NCBI RefSeq assembly: GCF_003515075.1
Contig: NZ_QWLV01000010.1
Location: 1-64,000, forward strand
DNA: 64,000 nucleotides
Source: Sphingomonas gilva
GTDB lineage: Bacteria; Pseudomonadota; Alphaproteobacteria; Sphingomonadales; Sphingomonadaceae
Direction of reading: 5' to 3'
The notes below the pieces were generated by a model. It made no database searches. It had not been told where the DNA came from and was given only the letters and a program-made list of their open reading frames with translations. Below are positions 32,102 to 43,119 of this stretch, in pieces. The position numbers and the translations under genes are program-made. The first letter of the stretch is position 1. Each line of letters opens with the position of its first letter.

Positions 32102-33079
32102 TCAATCGACCTGAACCTGGAAGGTGACGGTGCGGACCTGCCCGCCGGCGACGTTGCCGAGGCGGACGGCGATGGCGCCGCTCGCCAGCTCGCCGGCGTC
32201 GCCGTCGGCGGCATCGGTGAGCGCCGCGCCCTGGAGCGTGAGCGTGCCGGGGCGATAGCTGGACCCCGCCGGAATCGCGTCGGCGATGGCGAGGTTGCCG
32301 AGCGTGCCGGTGCCGCTGACCGTCGCCACGAGCGAATAGGTGATGACCGATCCAGGCACCGCGCTGGTCCCCCCGAATGGATCGGCGACGGTCGCGCTCT
32401 TGACGAAGCCGACGGTGGCGGCGCTGACGGCGTAGAAGCCGCTCGCGTCCGCATCCGCGCCGGTGGCGCCGACGATGGCGTTGCCACCGCCCTGGCCCTG
32501 GCCGGCGAAGCTGGCGCCGGGCGCGCCCGAGCCGGTGCTCGCTTCGGCCGAAAGCTGCGCGCGACCGCGGTGGCCGTCGCCTGCGCCGCCGGGAATGGTC
32601 GAAAGCAGGAAGACGGTGACCGAGGCGTCGGGCGCCAGCAGCGGATCGTTGCCGCCGGCGACATAGACGGTGTCGACCCCGGCGTCGTAAGCGCCGTTCC
32701 CGTTCGAATCGAGGACGATCGCGGTGACGGCCGGATCGAAATCGTCGCCGCCGAGCGTCCCGGCGCTCGCCAGGCCGAAGGCCTCGTCGCCATTGCCGGT
32801 ATTGGTGACGGTGAAGGTCAGCACGCGATCGGCGCTGCCCGGAATCGCCTGGACGTCGCCCGGATCGGCCGAAACGACCGTCACGTCGAGCAGCTCGTCC
32901 ACCGTCAGGCTGACGGTGTTCGACGGCACGGTGACGGTGCCCCCCGGCCCGTCATAGCTGGCGGTCGCCTGGTTATCGATCCGCGTTCCCGCGGTCGTGC
33001 CGCCGGCGATCGCCGGACTGGCCAGTCCCAGGGCGGCGCCTGCAATTATGCGCGCGCCAACGCCCGAAATATGTTGCAT
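32102..33079 (-). CDS. Secreted DUF11-like repeat protein, first gene of the operon
   Basis: A 325-residue exported protein. Signal peptide at 1-25, then GGTTAGTRIDNQATASYDG, shared with the 355-residue paralogue. DSNGNGAYDAGVDTVYVAGG resembles a calcium-binding loop. The C-terminal half is a DUF11 domain (ADPFGGTSAVPGSVITYSLV, LAIADAIPAGSSYRPGTLTL). It is followed closely by the other three genes. GGGGATCAAAC precedes the ATG. Confidence 0.78.
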   Translation of the reverse strand: MQHISGVGARIIAGAALGLASPAIAGGTTAGTRIDNQATASYDGPGGTVTVPSNTVSLTVDELLDVTVVSADPGDVQAIPGSADRVLTFTVTNTGNGDEAFGLASAGTLGGDDFDPAVTAIVLDSNGNGAYDAGVDTVYVAGGNDPLLAPDASVTVFLLSTIPGGAGDGHRGRAQLSAEASTGSGAPGASFAGQGQGGGNAIVGATGADADASGFYAVSAATVGFVKSATVADPFGGTSAVPGSVITYSLVATVSGTGTLGNLAIADAIPAGSSYRPGTLTLQGAALTDAADGDAGELASGAIAVRLGNVAGGQVRTVTFQVQVD

Positions 33080-33170
33080 GTTTGATCCCCACTCAAACGT
33101 GAGGACGGCTTCTGAACGAAAAGGGCAAATTTTCGGTTAACCGGATATGTGAAGGATATTGCCGTCCCGA

Positions 33171-34388
33171 ATGCGGGCAGGGAGTGATGCGTTGCGGATC
33201 GACGAACGGGCATTGACGGCGGAGAAAGACCCGACCGGGGAGCTCCCGCGGATCGCGGCGGACGAGGGCGCCGAAGAGATCTCGCTGCGCCGCGACCGGC
33301 TGCTCGCGGCGCTGACCCTGATCGCCGCGGTGGCGTTGTTCCTGGCGATGCCCTTCGCCTTGCGCGCCGCGGCGCCGGTGTTCCTGCCGCTGACCGCGGC
33401 GATCGTCATCGCCATCGCGCTGGTGCCGCCGCTCGAATGGCTGGAGCGCCGCCGCATTCCCGCGCCGCTCGCCGCGTTCCTGTGCGTCGTCGGCTTCCTC
33501 GTGCTGGTCAACATCGCCCTGGCCTCGATCGTCGTGCCGGGGATCGAGTGGTTCCGCGTGCTGCCGGAGCGAATCGAGCGAATCCAGTCCAACCTGGCGC
33601 CGCTGCTCGACCTCTATTCCAGCCTGGACCGGTTCCTGAACGAGATCATCGGCCAGTTCGCCCAGGGATCGGGCGTGCGCGAGGCGCAGACCGCGGCGGT
33701 CGAGCCGCCCGGTTCGATCGTCGAGGTGCTGGCGACGTCCGCGCCGTCCGCGCTGATCGAGATGTTCTTCGCGGTGCTGGTCATCTATTTCTTCCTCGCC
33801 GGCTGGACGCGGCTGCGGCGCGGGGCGATCACCAGCCGGACTAGCTTCGGCGGCGCGATGGCGACCGCGCGCGTGATCCAGGAGGTGGTCGACGACACGT
33901 CGAGCTATCTGGGCACGATCACCTTCATCAACATGGGCCTGGGCGCGCTGATCGCCTGGGGGCTGTGGATGATGGGCATGCCCAGCCCGCTGATGTGGGG
34001 CGGAATCGTCGCGCTGTTGAATTTCGTGCCCTATCTCGGCCCGATCCTGGCGGCGTTCCTGCTGGCGTTGGGCGGGCTGATGACCTTCGCCGACATCTGG
34101 ATGGCGATGGCGCCCGCGGCGCTGATGATCGCCGCGCACACGATCGAGGCGAACTTCATCACCCCGCTGATCGTCGGGCGGCGGCTGACGATCAATCCCA
34201 TTCTGATCCTGATCTCGCTCTCCTTCTGGGGCTGGATCTGGGGGGCGCCGGGGGCGCTGCTCGCGGTGCCGCTGCTCATCATCATCCAGACCGTGGTGCG
34301 CGCCGCGGGCAAGCCCGACATCGCCGGCTTCCTGTTCGAGCACGGCACGCTGACCGCGCATCAGGACCCGCTGCATCCGCCGCGGTAG
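33171..34388 (+). CDS. AI-2E family permease (YdiK/PerM-like)
   Basis: A membrane protein of about 405 residues. It has paired N-terminal helices (LLAALTLIAAVALFLAMPF, FLPLTAAIVIAIALVPPL), a soluble middle region and five or six C-terminal helices. The family signatures are GGIVALLNFVPYLGPILA and HTIEANFITPLIVGRRLTINPILI. Members export small molecules or act as Na+/H+ antiporters; the substrate is open. The start is uncertain: ATG 33171, TTG 33159 or TTG 33192 (which has GGGAG seven bases upstream). It is divergent from the DUF11 operon. Confidence 0.83.
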   Translation: MRAGSDALRIDERALTAEKDPTGELPRIAADEGAEEISLRRDRLLAALTLIAAVALFLAMPFALRAAAPVFLPLTAAIVIAIALVPPLEWLERRRIPAPLAAFLCVVGFLVLVNIALASIVVPGIEWFRVLPERIERIQSNLAPLLDLYSSLDRFLNEIIGQFAQGSGVREAQTAAVEPPGSIVEVLATSAPSALIEMFFAVLVIYFFLAGWTRLRRGAITSRTSFGGAMATARVIQEVVDDTSSYLGTITFINMGLGALIAWGLWMMGMPSPLMWGGIVALLNFVPYLGPILAAFLLALGGLMTFADIWMAMAPAALMIAAHTIEANFITPLIVGRRLTINPILILISLSFWGWIWGAPGALLAVPLLIIIQTVVRAAGKPDIAGFLFEHGTLTAHQDPLHPPR

Positions 34389-34408
34389 CAAGCCGTATCC
34401 TGTTTTTC

Positions 34409-34501
34409 CGTCGCCCCCGCGCAGGCGGGGGCCTCAGTCGGCATATGCAGCGCTTGATTGTGCCACAAACCCGGCGGCCCCCGCCTGCGCGGGGGCGACG
34501 G
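34409..34501. repeat. About 92-bp REP pair (GCGGGGGCGACGG type)
   Basis: CGTCGCCCCCGCGCAGGCGGGGG and its inverse enclose a core with TTGTGCCACAAACCCGGC. It is the same family as 25278-25370 and 43120-43211, with C/G-enriched arms. Confidence 0.78.
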
Positions 34502-34600
34502 AAGGTCGGCCGGCGCTGCTTCGGCGCCAGCAGAAATCTACCCGCGACCGCGCTTGACAGGGTGGGGGCGCGCTTCTAGGTGAGCGCCTCCCAAGCCCAA

Positions 34601-34677
<77 letters not shown>

Positions 34678-34769
34678 TTCCCGGATGGAATGGCCGCCTG
34701 CCTGGACATTCTCCACAACGCGATTTGTCTGATTGGAGCCGGCGCGCTTTCCGGCTAGAAAAGCGCCCG

Positions 34770-37700
34770 ATGGCCGATGTCCCTGGAACAATGCCCGAAA
34801 AGGGCGAAGTCGCCGCGCCAGCATTCCTCTCCGGCGGCGGCGACATGGGCGAGCGGATTCGCGGGTTCGACTGGAGCGCGCACCCGTTCGGCCCGCCCGC
34901 GACCTGGCCGGCGGCGCTGCGCACCGCGCTGAGCATCTGCCTGCATTCGAGCTTCCCCACCGCGATCTACTGGGGGCCCGAGCTTCGCCTGCTCTACAAC
35001 GACGCCTGGGCGCCGATCCCGGCCGATCGCCATCCCTGGGCGCTCGGCCGGCAGGGAATGGAGGTCTGGGCGGATATCTGGGACGTGGTCGGTCCGCAGT
35101 TCGATGCGGTGCTGCGCACGGGCGAAGGTTTTTCGGCGTACGACCAGATGCTGGCGATGGAGCGGAACGGGGTTCCGCGCGAAACCTATTGGAACTACAG
35201 CTTCACGCCCATCGTCGACGATGACGGCGCGGTGCTCGGCGTGCTCAACCAGGGGCACGAGACGACCGCCAAGGTGCTCACCGCGCGCGACAATCGCGCA
35301 GAGGTGGAGCGGATGCGCGAGATGGTCGAGCAGGCGCCGGCCGCGATCGCGCTGCTGACCGGGCAACGCCATGTCATCACCGTCGCCAACCCGGCCTATC
35401 GCACGCTGGTCGGCGGGCGCGAGGTGCTCGGCAAGACCGTGGCCGACGCGCTGCCCGAGGTGGTCGAGCAGGGCTTTATCGACCTGCTCGATGCGGTGCG
35501 CGGCACCGGGGTCGCCCACCGGGCGACGGGCGCGTCCGTCTGGCTGGACGGCGCAGACGGCGCGCGCAACGAGCACCGGCTCGATTTCGTCTATCAGCCG
35601 GTCAAGGACGCAGCCGGCAACGTCATCGCCATCTTCGTCGAGGCGACCGACGTCACCGACCGCTTCGCCGCCGAGGCGGCGTTGCGCGAGAGCGAGGAGC
35701 GCCTCCACCATGCGCTGGGCGCGTCCAACAGCGTCGGCGTGTGGGACTGGGACGTGAAGGCGGACCGGGTCCATGCCGACGAGCGTTTCGCGCGGCATTA
35801 CGGCGTCGATCCCGAACGCGCGGCGGCCGGCCAGCCGATCCGCGCCTTCATGCGCAATTTCCATCCCGACGACATCGCGCGCGTCAGCGGGGAGATCAAC
35901 GCGGCGCTTGCCAGCGGCGACCTCTATTCCTCCGACTATCGCCTGCGCCGCCCCGACGGGTCATGGATGTGGGTCAACGCCCAGGGGCGGGCAGTGCACG
36001 ATGCCGACGGCAGGGCGGAGCGCTTCCTGGGCGTGTCGTTCGACATCACCGATCGCAAGCTGGCCGAGGAGGAATTGCGGCGCACCCGCGACGACCGCGA
36101 TTTCGTGTTCGAACTGGCCGAGCGGATGCGCGCGATCGGCGACCCCGACGATATCATGCAGGCGGCGGTCGAGACGCTCGGGCAACGGCTGGGCGCCGAC
36201 CGGGTCGGCTTCTTCCGCTATGTCGGCGCCGGGGAGATCGAGTTCGGCGCGGGCTGGACCACTTCGGCGGTCAAGCCGCTGGAGGGGCGGATGCCCGTCG
36301 CCACGCTGGGCGGCTGGGTCAACGAGCATCTCGAGGCGGGCGAGCTGCTCGTGACCGACGACAGCCGCGCCGATCCCAACTGGCGCGATACGGTATTCCC
36401 CAAGATCGGCATGGCGGCGGGCGTCGGCGTGCCGATGCGGCGCTGGGACCGGCTGGAGGGCGGCCTCTACGTTCATCAGGCCGAGCCCCGCAAATGGACC
36501 AGCGAAGAAATCGGCTTGATCGAGGAGGTTGCGCAGCTTTCCTGGGATGCGATGGGACGTGCCGAAGCGGTCGCCGAATTGCGCCTGCGCAACGAATCGC
36601 TGCGCGAGGAGGTGGAAGAGCGCACCGCCGAGCGCGACCGCATCTGGGACGTCAGCCAGGACCTGCTTCTGGTTTCCGATACGGCGGGCGTTTGGCTGGC
36701 GGTCAACCCCGCGCTGACGACGATGCTCGGCTGGGAGCCGGAGGATGTGATCGGCCGCACGTCCGAATGGATGGAGCACCCCGACGACCGCGCCGCGACG
36801 CGCGCCGAGGTGGCGCAGCTTGCGATCGGCGAGACCACCTTCGGCTTCGTCAACCGCTTCCGTGCGCGGAACGGCGGCTATCGCACGATATCGTGGACGG
36901 CGGTGACGATCGAGGATCGCATCTACGCGACGGGACGCGACGTGACCGCGGAGGAGGAGCAGCGCGCCGAGCTCGCCCGGTCCGAACAGCGCACGCGGCT
37001 CGCGCTGTCGGCGATCAACGGCGTGGGCACCTGGACCTATCGGCCCGATATCGACCTGTTCCGCTGCGACACCAACTTCGCCCGGCTCTACGGCGTCGAT
37101 CCGACCGACGGCGCGCGGGGCATTCCGATCGAGGGAGCATTTCGCCGGATCGAGCCCGACGACCTGGTGCGCCTGAAGGCGCTGATCGCCAAAAGCCACA
37201 ATCGGCCGGGCGACGCGCAGATCGAATATCGCGTCATCCAGGAAGACGGATCGGTGGCGTGGGTGCTGTCGCGCACCAACACCTCGATCGGCGAGGGCGG
37301 GACCCGCGTGGTGACCGGCGTCGCGGTCGACATCACCGAGCAGAGGCGGCTGGAGGAGACGCTGCGCCAGTCCCAAAAAATGGAGGCGGTTGGGCAGCTT
37401 ACGGGTGGTCTTGCGCACGACTTCAACAACATGCTGACCGGCATTTCGGGCGCGCTGGAGATGATGCAGCTGCGCATCGGCCAGGGACGCGCGAGCGAGG
37501 TGCCGCGCTATATCGACGCGGCGCAGGGCGCGGCGAAGCGCGCGGCGGCGCTGACGCACCGGCTGCTCGCCTTTTCGCGCCGCCAGACGCTCGATCCGCG
37601 GCCGGTCGATCCCGGTCCGCTGATCACCGGGCTCGAGGAGATCATCCGTCGCGCGGTGGGGCCGGCGCACGACATCGGCATCGATATCCACGACGGCGTG

Positions 37701-38507
37701 TGGCGAACCCGGGTCGATCCCAACCAGCTGGAAAACGCGCTGCTCAACCTGTGCATCAACGCGCGCGACGCGATGCCGGAGGGCGGACATATCGAAATCG
37801 TCGCGAGCAACCAGGCCGTCGAGGAAGCCGACGCGCGGGCATGGGAGATGGCGCCTGGCGACTATGTCGTGCTGTGCGTCGCGGACGAGGGATCGGGCAT
37901 GTCGCCCGAGGTGATCGCCCGCGCGTTCGACCCGTTCTTCACCACCAAGCCGCTTGGGGAAGGAACGGGGCTCGGCCTCTCCATGATCTACGGCTTCGCA
38001 CGCCAGTCGGGCGGGGCGATCCGCATCGAATCGGCGCTGGGCAAGGGCACGGTGATGCGCCTGTACCTGCCGCGCCACCACGGCGCGGACGCGAAGGGCG
38101 CGGCCGAGGGCGACGCGCAGATCATCCCGCGCCCCGGACGGGGCCGGTCGGTGCTGGTGGTGGACGACGAGCCGACGGTGCGGATGCTGGTGACCGAGCA
38201 GCTCGCCGAGCTCGGCTATTCGGCGATCGAGGCGGCGGATGGGGCCGGGGCGCTGGCGATCCTCGGATCGCAGGCGGTGATCGATCTGCTGGTGACCGAT
38301 GTCGGCCTGCCCGGCGGCATGAACGGCCGGCAGGTCGCCGAAGCGGCGCGGATGGTGCGACCCGAGCTGAAGGTGCTGTTCGTCACCGGCTTCGCCGAGC
38401 AGTCCGTGCTGGCCGATGGCGAGCTGCCGCCGGGGATGGGCGTGATGACCAAGCCGTTCACGATGGACGTGCTTGCCGCCCGGATCGATGCGCTGGTGAG
38501 CGGGTGA
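34770..38507 (+). CDS. PAS/GAF hybrid sensor histidine kinase
   Basis: A 1245-residue cytoplasmic kinase without clear membrane helices. Several PAS domains come first (about 30-170, 190-310, 315-435). A GAF domain (about 445-600) follows, then two further PAS domains (about 635-730 and 745-860). HisKA has phosphoacceptor H883 in GGLAHDFNN, and HATPase_c has [19 protein letters not shown] and GTGLGLSM. The C-terminal receiver has D1177 in [11 protein letters not shown]. Such kinases sense light, redox or ligands and phosphorelay to a partner. ATG 34770 is chosen; the TTG at 34725 is also open. Confidence 0.88.
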   Translation: MADVPGTMPEKGEVAAPAFLSGGGDMGERIRGFDWSAHPFGPPATWPAALRTALSICLHSSFPTAIYWGPELRLLYNDAWAPIPADRHPWALGRQGMEVWADIWDVVGPQFDAVLRTGEGFSAYDQMLAMERNGVPRETYWNYSFTPIVDDDGAVLGVLNQGHETTAKVLTARDNRAEVERMREMVEQAPAAIALLTGQRHVITVANPAYRTLVGGREVLGKTVADALPEVVEQGFIDLLDAVRGTGVAHRATGASVWLDGADGARNEHRLDFVYQPVKDAAGNVIAIFVEATDVTDRFAAEAALRESEERLHHALGASNSVGVWDWDVKADRVHADERFARHYGVDPERAAAGQPIRAFMRNFHPDDIARVSGEINAALASGDLYSSDYRLRRPDGSWMWVNAQGRAVHDADGRAERFLGVSFDITDRKLAEEELRRTRDDRDFVFELAERMRAIGDPDDIMQAAVETLGQRLGADRVGFFRYVGAGEIEFGAGWTTSAVKPLEGRMPVATLGGWVNEHLEAGELLVTDDSRADPNWRDTVFPKIGMAAGVGVPMRRWDRLEGGLYVHQAEPRKWTSEEIGLIEEVAQLSWDAMGRAEAVAELRLRNESLREEVEERTAERDRIWDVSQDLLLVSDTAGVWLAVNPALTTMLGWEPEDVIGRTSEWMEHPDDRAATRAEVAQLAIGETTFGFVNRFRARNGGYRTISWTAVTIEDRIYATGRDVTAEEEQRAELARSEQRTRLALSAINGVGTWTYRPDIDLFRCDTNFARLYGVDPTDGARGIPIEGAFRRIEPDDLVRLKALIAKSHNRPGDAQIEYRVIQEDGSVAWVLSRTNTSIGEGGTRVVTGVAVDITEQRRLEETLRQSQKMEAVGQLTGGLAHDFNNMLTGISGALEMMQLRIGQGRASEVPRYIDAAQGAAKRAAALTHRLLAFSRRQTLDPRPVDPGPLITGLEEIIRRAVGPAHDIGIDIHDGVWRTRVDPNQLENALLNLCINARDAMPEGGHIEIVASNQAVEEADARAWEMAPGDYVVLCVADEGSGMSPEVIARAFDPFFTTKPLGEGTGLGLSMIYGFARQSGGAIRIESALGKGTVMRLYLPRHHGADAKGAAEGDAQIIPRPGRGRSVLVVDDEPTVRMLVTEQLAELGYSAIEAADGAGALAILGSQAVIDLLVTDVGLPGGMNGRQVAEAARMVRPELKVLFVTGFAEQSVLADGELPPGMGVMTKPFTMDVLAARIDALVSG

Positions 38508-38514
38508 GCGGAGG

Positions 38515-38721
38515 CTAGCGCCAGGCGCCCGTTTCCATCCAGCGCAGCAGCGGCTTGAGCGGGGCGATCCAGACGATCCCCGCGACCAGATAGACGATCA
38601 GCTGCAGCGCCCAGTGCCATCCGCCGATCACGCCGGAAAAGCTGGCGATCAGCACCACCCACACCAGGATCAGCGCGAGAATGACGAACATCCCGAATGG
38701 CTTGCGCCAAGTTGGCGTCAT
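38515..38721 (-). CDS. DUF2842 small membrane protein
   Basis: A 68-residue protein with two hydrophobic helices (FVILALILVWVVLIASFSGVI and WALQLIVYLVAGIVWIAPL) ending in LKPLLRWMETGAW, the DUF2842 signature found in alphaproteobacteria. No function is known. Its ATG overlaps the stop codon of fthC (ATGA), so the two genes are co-translated. Confidence 0.85.
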   Translation of the reverse strand: MTPTWRKPFGMFVILALILVWVVLIASFSGVIGGWHWALQLIVYLVAGIVWIAPLKPLLRWMETGAWR

Positions 38722-39284
38722 GACTTCGCTCCATCCCGCCAGACGATGCCGGCTTCGGTGATGACCGCGTCGAGCGGCTGGTCCCAGCTGTCGACCGGCA
38801 GCACATCGACGCGTTGGCCCGAAAAGGCAACGCCGACGCGCAGCGCCTTGCGCAGCCCGGCGAGCGCGCGGTCGTAATGACCGGCGCCCTGGCCGAGGCG
38901 ATGGAGCGCGGCGTCGAAGGCGAGCAGGGGCACCAGCACGATGTCGGGCGCCGCCTCAGGCGCGTCGTGCGGCGGCTGGGTGAGGCCGAAGGGGCCGGGG
39001 ATCAGCGGCGTGCCGTCGTCGATCAGGAAGCGGATCGGCTCTTCGCGCGACACGGTGTGCGGCAGCGCTATGGCGATCCCGGCGCGACGCGCGGCGGCGA
39101 CCAGCGGCGCGGGATCGGCTTCGCTGCCCGTCGCGACATAGGCGGCGATCGTGCCCGCGCCGCGCAGCAGATCGGAAAGGCCCGGCGGCGCTTCGATCGC
39201 GGACGAGCCGCGCGCGGCGACGATCGCGGCGCGGGTGGCGCGCATCGTGCGGCGCAGCGCGATCTTGCCGGGTGCGTCTGTCAT
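38718..39284 (-). CDS. fthC: 5-formyltetrahydrofolate cyclo-ligase
   Basis: A 188-residue protein. It opens with KIALRRTMRATRAAI. The centre has IAAYVATGSEADPAPLVAAARRAGIAIALP, and the end has DIVLVPLLAFDAALHRLGQGAGHYDRAL, the ATP/folate-binding region of this family. It converts 5-formyl-THF to 5,10-methenyl-THF. The 6S RNA candidate lies just upstream, as is common for this gene in proteobacteria. Confidence 0.92.
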   Translation of the reverse strand: MTDAPGKIALRRTMRATRAAIVAARGSSAIEAPPGLSDLLRGAGTIAAYVATGSEADPAPLVAAARRAGIAIALPHTVSREEPIRFLIDDGTPLIPGPFGLTQPPHDAPEAAPDIVLVPLLAFDAALHRLGQGAGHYDRALAGLRKALRVGVAFSGQRVDVLPVDSWDQPLDAVITEAGIVWRDGAKS

Positions 39285-39295
39285 GAACGGGTGAC

Positions 39296-39445
39296 GGGAC
39301 CGCCTTGGTCGTTTGCCTGAATATCCTCTGACGCCGTAAACGTCAGGTGGGGATCATGTGCGACAGGCCAGGACCTGCGCAGGGACAACCCCCAAGGATG
39401 ATGAATCGCCTCAGGGATAATGCAAAGGCTCGTGCCAGGCAGTGC
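39296..39445 (-). ncRNA. ssrS: 6S RNA candidate (SsrS)
   Basis: The gap between zapA and fthC is where 6S RNA is usually encoded. Read on the minus strand, GAGCCTTTGC near the 5' end pairs with GGCAAACGACCAAGGC near the 3' end as a closing stem. TCCCTGAGGCGAT near the 5' end resembles the CCCTGAGCCGAT element of E. coli 6S RNA. The central part forms an interrupted hairpin around GGTCCTGGCC. 6S RNA binds the sigma-70 holoenzyme. Exact ends are not determined. Confidence 0.65.
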
Positions 39446-39459
39446 CCGTCGCGTCCAAT

Positions 39460-39774
39460 CTAGGCGCTGGCGCCTTCGCGCTCAAGAGCGGAGGCGATCG
39501 CCTCGACCCGTTCGGCGAGGCGTTCAAGCGCTGGCGCGAGATCGGGCTGCGTCTGTGCCGCGGGCGCGCCGCCACCGCCGCTGTGCAGCTCGTCGGCGAG
39601 CAGCAGCCCGGCGAGCAGCAGCTGACGGGTCTCATTGACACCGCCAACCGCCTGGCGCGCCTCCTCCGCGCGCGCATCGAGCAAGGTGCCGAGCTTGCGC
39701 AGGTGATCCTCCTCGCCATCGCGGCAGGTGACGGCATATTCGCGTCCGCCGACGGTGATGACGATCTGCGCCAT
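39460..39774 (-). CDS. zapA: Cell division protein ZapA
   Basis: A 104-residue protein with the ZapA start QIVITVGGREYAVTCRDGEEDHLRKLGTLLD and a C-terminal coiled-coil (LAPALERLAERVEAIASALE). It binds FtsZ filaments and stabilises the Z ring. The ATG overlaps the stop of the small gene upstream (one-base overlap at 39774). Confidence 0.88.
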   Translation of the reverse strand: MAQIVITVGGREYAVTCRDGEEDHLRKLGTLLDARAEEARQAVGGVNETRQLLLAGLLLADELHSGGGGAPAAQTQPDLAPALERLAERVEAIASALEREGASA

Positions 39775-39953
39775 CAGCGCTGCTTCGCGATGAGGCTGTC
39801 GAGCTGTTCGACCGCCATCTCCGTCGTCCGGCGCAGCTTCGCGTAACGCGCTGCCAGCGCGGGATCTCCGGCCGGCTTGCGCGCCGCGGATTCGATCCGC
39901 GCCAGCGCGGCGTCGATCCGGGCGAGGGCCTGAGAGGCGCGGTCGTTCGACAT
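39774..39953 (-). CDS. Small coiled-coil protein upstream of zapA
   Basis: A 59-residue, highly helical protein: MSNDRASQALARIDAALARIESAAR, then LAARYAKLRRTTEMAVEQLDSLIAKQR. Leucines and isoleucines at heptad spacing suggest a coiled-coil dimer. Coupling with zapA suggests a division-related role. I know no established function. Confidence 0.68.
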   Translation of the reverse strand: MSNDRASQALARIDAALARIESAARKPAGDPALAARYAKLRRTTEMAVEQLDSLIAKQR

Positions 39954-40114
39954 CGGATGATAGCTACCACGCTCAATCGCCTGTGCAAGCGGGATTACCC
40001 TGCTTGAGCCCGCCAGCCCGGTTGACGCGGTGGCCCGCGGCCCGCAAAGACCCGCGCATTCGCCGACTCGCGCCCGCGGGTCGCTTCCATTCGCGCAAGC
40101 CCGAGGGGCACGAC

Positions 40115-42091
40115 ATGGCCGTTTCCGACACCGATCTCGCCAACGCCATCCGCGCGCTCGCGATGGATGCGGTGGAGGCGGCGAACTCCGGCCATCCCGG
40201 CATGCCGATGGGCATGGCCGACGTCGCGACGGTCTTGTGGACACGCTATCTGAAGTTCGATGCGGCCGACCCCAAATGGGCGGATCGCGACCGGTTCGTG
40301 CTCTCCGCCGGGCACGGATCGATGCTGATCTACGCGCTGCTGCACCTGACCGGCTACGCCCGGCCGACGATCGAGGACATCAGGAACTTCCGCCAGCTCG
40401 GCAGCCCGTGCGCGGGGCATCCGGAGAATTTCGAGCTGCCCGGCGTCGAATGCACCACCGGGCCGCTGGGGCAGGGCCTCGCGATGGCGGTGGGCATGGC
40501 GATCGCCGAGCGGCACCTGAACGCGGCGTTCGGCGACGATCTGGTCGATCACCGGACGTGGGTGGTCGCGGGCGACGGCTGCCTGATGGAGGGGGTCAAC
40601 CACGAGGCGGTTGGCCTTGCCGGGCATCTCGGGCTCGGCCGGCTGATCGTGCTGTGGGACGACAACCGGATCACCATTGACGGATCGACCGATCTTTCCA
40701 CCTGCGAGGATATTCCCGCGCGCTACGCGGCGGGCGGCTGGCATGTGGTGGAATGCGACGGGCACGACACCGCGTCGATCGCCGCCGCGTTCGATGCGGC
40801 GATCGCCGACGCGCGGCCCTCGCTGGTGCGCTGCCGCACGATCATCGGCAAGGGCGCGCCCAACAAGCAGGGCACGTCCGCGACGCACGGCGCCGCGCTG
40901 GGCGCGGCCGAGGTTGCCGCGGCGCGCGAGACGCTGGGCTGGAGCCATGCGCCGTTCGTGGTGCCCGACGACATCCGCGAGACATGGCTGACGGCGGGCA
41001 AGCGGGGCGGACCGGATCATGCGGAGTGGCGGGATCGGCTCGCAAGCTCTTCCGATCGCGCGGAATTCGAGCGCCGCATGGCCGGGACCTTCACCGATGA
41101 CGGGATATCGGCGCACATCGCAGGATTGATCGAGGCGCCGCAGAAGATCGCGACGCGCAAGGCGTCCGAGATCGCGCTGGAGGCGATCAACGCGGCGCTG
41201 CCGGAGACCATCGGCGGCTCGGCCGACCTTACCGGCTCGAACAACACCAAGACCAAGGGGCAGGGGCCCCTGACCCGCGACGATTACGCCGGGCGCTACA
41301 TCTATTACGGCATCCGCGAGTTCGGCATGGCCGCGGCGATGAACGGCATGGCGCTGCACGGCGGGGTGATCCCTTATGGCGGCACCTTCCTGGTGTTCAG
41401 CGATTACTGCCGCCCGGCGATCCGCCTTTCCGCGCTGCAGCGCGCGCGGGTGATCTATGTGATGACGCACGATTCGATCGGGCTTGGCGAGGACGGGCCG
41501 ACCCACCAGCCGATCGAGCACGTCATGAGCCTCAGGCTGATCCCCAATCTCCAGGTGCTGCGCCCGTGCGATGCGGTGGAGACCGCCGAATGCTGGGCGC
41601 TGGCGTTGGCCAAGACGGACGGCCCTTCGGTGTTGGCGCTGACGCGGCAGAATCTGCCGCAGCTGAGGACCGAGGCGAGCGAGAATCTCTCTGCCAGGGG
41701 GGCGTACCGTCTGCGCGCCGCATCCGCCGATCGTCGCGTGATCCTGATCGCCACCGGTTCGGAGGTCGAAGTAGCGCTGGGCGTGGCGGACCGGCTTGAA
41801 GCCGAGGGCGTGGGTGCCGATGTGGTGTCCATGCCCAGCTGGGAATTGTTCGCCGCGCAGCCTCAATCCTATCAGGACGAAATCCTGCCCTTCGCCGATC
41901 CATCGCAGATCCTGCGCGTGTCGATCGAGGCGGGCAGCACGCTCGGCTGGGAGCGGCATACGATGGTGCAGGGCCTGCGCTTCGGCATGGACGGCTTCGG
42001 CGCGTCCGCCCCGGCGCCCGACCTGTTCAAGCATTTCGGCCTGACCGCCGACGCCATAGCGCCGCAGGTTCTTGCGGCGATCCGGAACTGA
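40115..42091 (+). CDS. tkt: Transketolase
   Basis: A 658-residue thiamine-diphosphate enzyme of the usual length. It has [48 protein letters not shown], the ThDP motif GDGCLMEGV...NRITIDG, and [21 protein letters not shown]. It transfers two-carbon ketol groups in the pentose phosphate pathway. ATG 40115 is preceded by CGAGGGGCACG. It is first in the tkt-gap-pgk-fba set. Confidence 0.96.
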   Translation: MAVSDTDLANAIRALAMDAVEAANSGHPGMPMGMADVATVLWTRYLKFDAADPKWADRDRFVLSAGHGSMLIYALLHLTGYARPTIEDIRNFRQLGSPCAGHPENFELPGVECTTGPLGQGLAMAVGMAIAERHLNAAFGDDLVDHRTWVVAGDGCLMEGVNHEAVGLAGHLGLGRLIVLWDDNRITIDGSTDLSTCEDIPARYAAGGWHVVECDGHDTASIAAAFDAAIADARPSLVRCRTIIGKGAPNKQGTSATHGAALGAAEVAAARETLGWSHAPFVVPDDIRETWLTAGKRGGPDHAEWRDRLASSSDRAEFERRMAGTFTDDGISAHIAGLIEAPQKIATRKASEIALEAINAALPETIGGSADLTGSNNTKTKGQGPLTRDDYAGRYIYYGIREFGMAAAMNGMALHGGVIPYGGTFLVFSDYCRPAIRLSALQRARVIYVMTHDSIGLGEDGPTHQPIEHVMSLRLIPNLQVLRPCDAVETAECWALALAKTDGPSVLALTRQNLPQLRTEASENLSARGAYRLRAASADRRVILIATGSEVEVALGVADRLEAEGVGADVVSMPSWELFAAQPQSYQDEILPFADPSQILRVSIEAGSTLGWERHTMVQGLRFGMDGFGASAPAPDLFKHFGLTADAIAPQVLAAIRN

Positions 42092-42101
42092 GGAGACAGC
42101 A

Positions 42102-43109
42102 ATGACCAAGGTAGCGATCAACGGGTTCGGGCGCATCGGCCGGCTGGTGGCGCGCGCGATCCTGGAGCGTGGCGACAGCGCCCTGGAACTGGTGGCGATC
42201 AACGACCTGGCCGACGCCAAGTCCAACGCCTGGCTGTTCAGCCGCGACAGCGTTCACGGCAAATATCCCGGCACCGTCGCTGCCGAGGGCAACGACCTGG
42301 TGGTCGACGGCAAGCGCATCCGCGTCACCGCCGAGCGCGATCCCGCCAAGCTGCCGCACGGCGAGCTGGGTGTCGAGCTGGTGCTGGAGTGCACCGGCTT
42401 CTTCACCGACCGCGAGAGCGCGCAGAAGCATATCGACGCGGGCGCCAGGAAGGTGCTGATCTCCGCGCCCGCCAAGGGCGTCGACCTGACCGTGGTGTAT
42501 GGCGTCAACCACGACAAGCTGGAGGCGGGGCACGACATCGTCTCCAACGCATCGTGCACCACCAACTGCCTGGCGCCCGTCGCCAAGGTGCTGAACGACG
42601 CGCTGGGCATCGAGCGCGGGCTGATGACCACCGTCCACGCCTATACCAACGACCAGAAGATCCTCGACCAGATCCATCCCGATCTGCGCCGCGCGCGCGC
42701 CGCGGGCATGTCGATGATCCCGACCACCACCGGCGCGGCGCGCGCGGTGGGCGAGGTGCTGCCCGAGCTCAAGGGCAAGCTCGACGGTTCGGCGATCCGC
42801 GTGCCGGTGCCCGATGGCAGCCTGATCGACCTGACCTTCACGCCCAAGCGCGATACGACCAAGGAGGAGGTCAACTCCATCCTGAAGGCGGCGTCGGAGA
42901 GCGGGCCGCTGAAGGGCGTGCTCCATTATTCGGACGAGCCGCTGGTTTCGATCGACATCGTCCACACCCCGGCGTCCTCGACCATCGACAGCCTGGAGAC
43001 GGCGGTGATGGACGGCAAGCTGGTCCGCGTCGTCAGCTGGTACGACAATGAATGGGGCTTCTCCAACCGCATGGTCGATACCGCGACGGCGATGGCCAAG
43101 CTGATCTGA
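42102..43109 (+). CDS. gap: Glyceraldehyde-3-phosphate dehydrogenase
   Basis: A 335-residue enzyme. It has the NAD motif [13 protein letters not shown] at the start, the catalytic [22 protein letters not shown], and [14 protein letters not shown] at the end. It oxidises glyceraldehyde-3-phosphate to 1,3-bisphosphoglycerate. GAGGAG eight bases before the ATG gives a clear start, 10 bp after tkt. Confidence 0.97.
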   Translation: MTKVAINGFGRIGRLVARAILERGDSALELVAINDLADAKSNAWLFSRDSVHGKYPGTVAAEGNDLVVDGKRIRVTAERDPAKLPHGELGVELVLECTGFFTDRESAQKHIDAGARKVLISAPAKGVDLTVVYGVNHDKLEAGHDIVSNASCTTNCLAPVAKVLNDALGIERGLMTTVHAYTNDQKILDQIHPDLRRARAAGMSMIPTTTGAARAVGEVLPELKGKLDGSAIRVPVPDGSLIDLTFTPKRDTTKEEVNSILKAASESGPLKGVLHYSDEPLVSIDIVHTPASSTIDSLETAVMDGKLVRVVSWYDNEWGFSNRMVDTATAMAKLI

Positions 43110-43119
43110 TGTTCGGCGC

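Noticed and set aside
35961..38081. 706-codon antisense ORF to the kinase
   Set aside because: Antisense shadow; the + frame carries intact kinase motifs.
35741..38518. 925-codon ORF in another frame of the hybrid kinase
   Set aside because: Arg/Gly-rich out-of-frame translation of the kinase gene, without homology.
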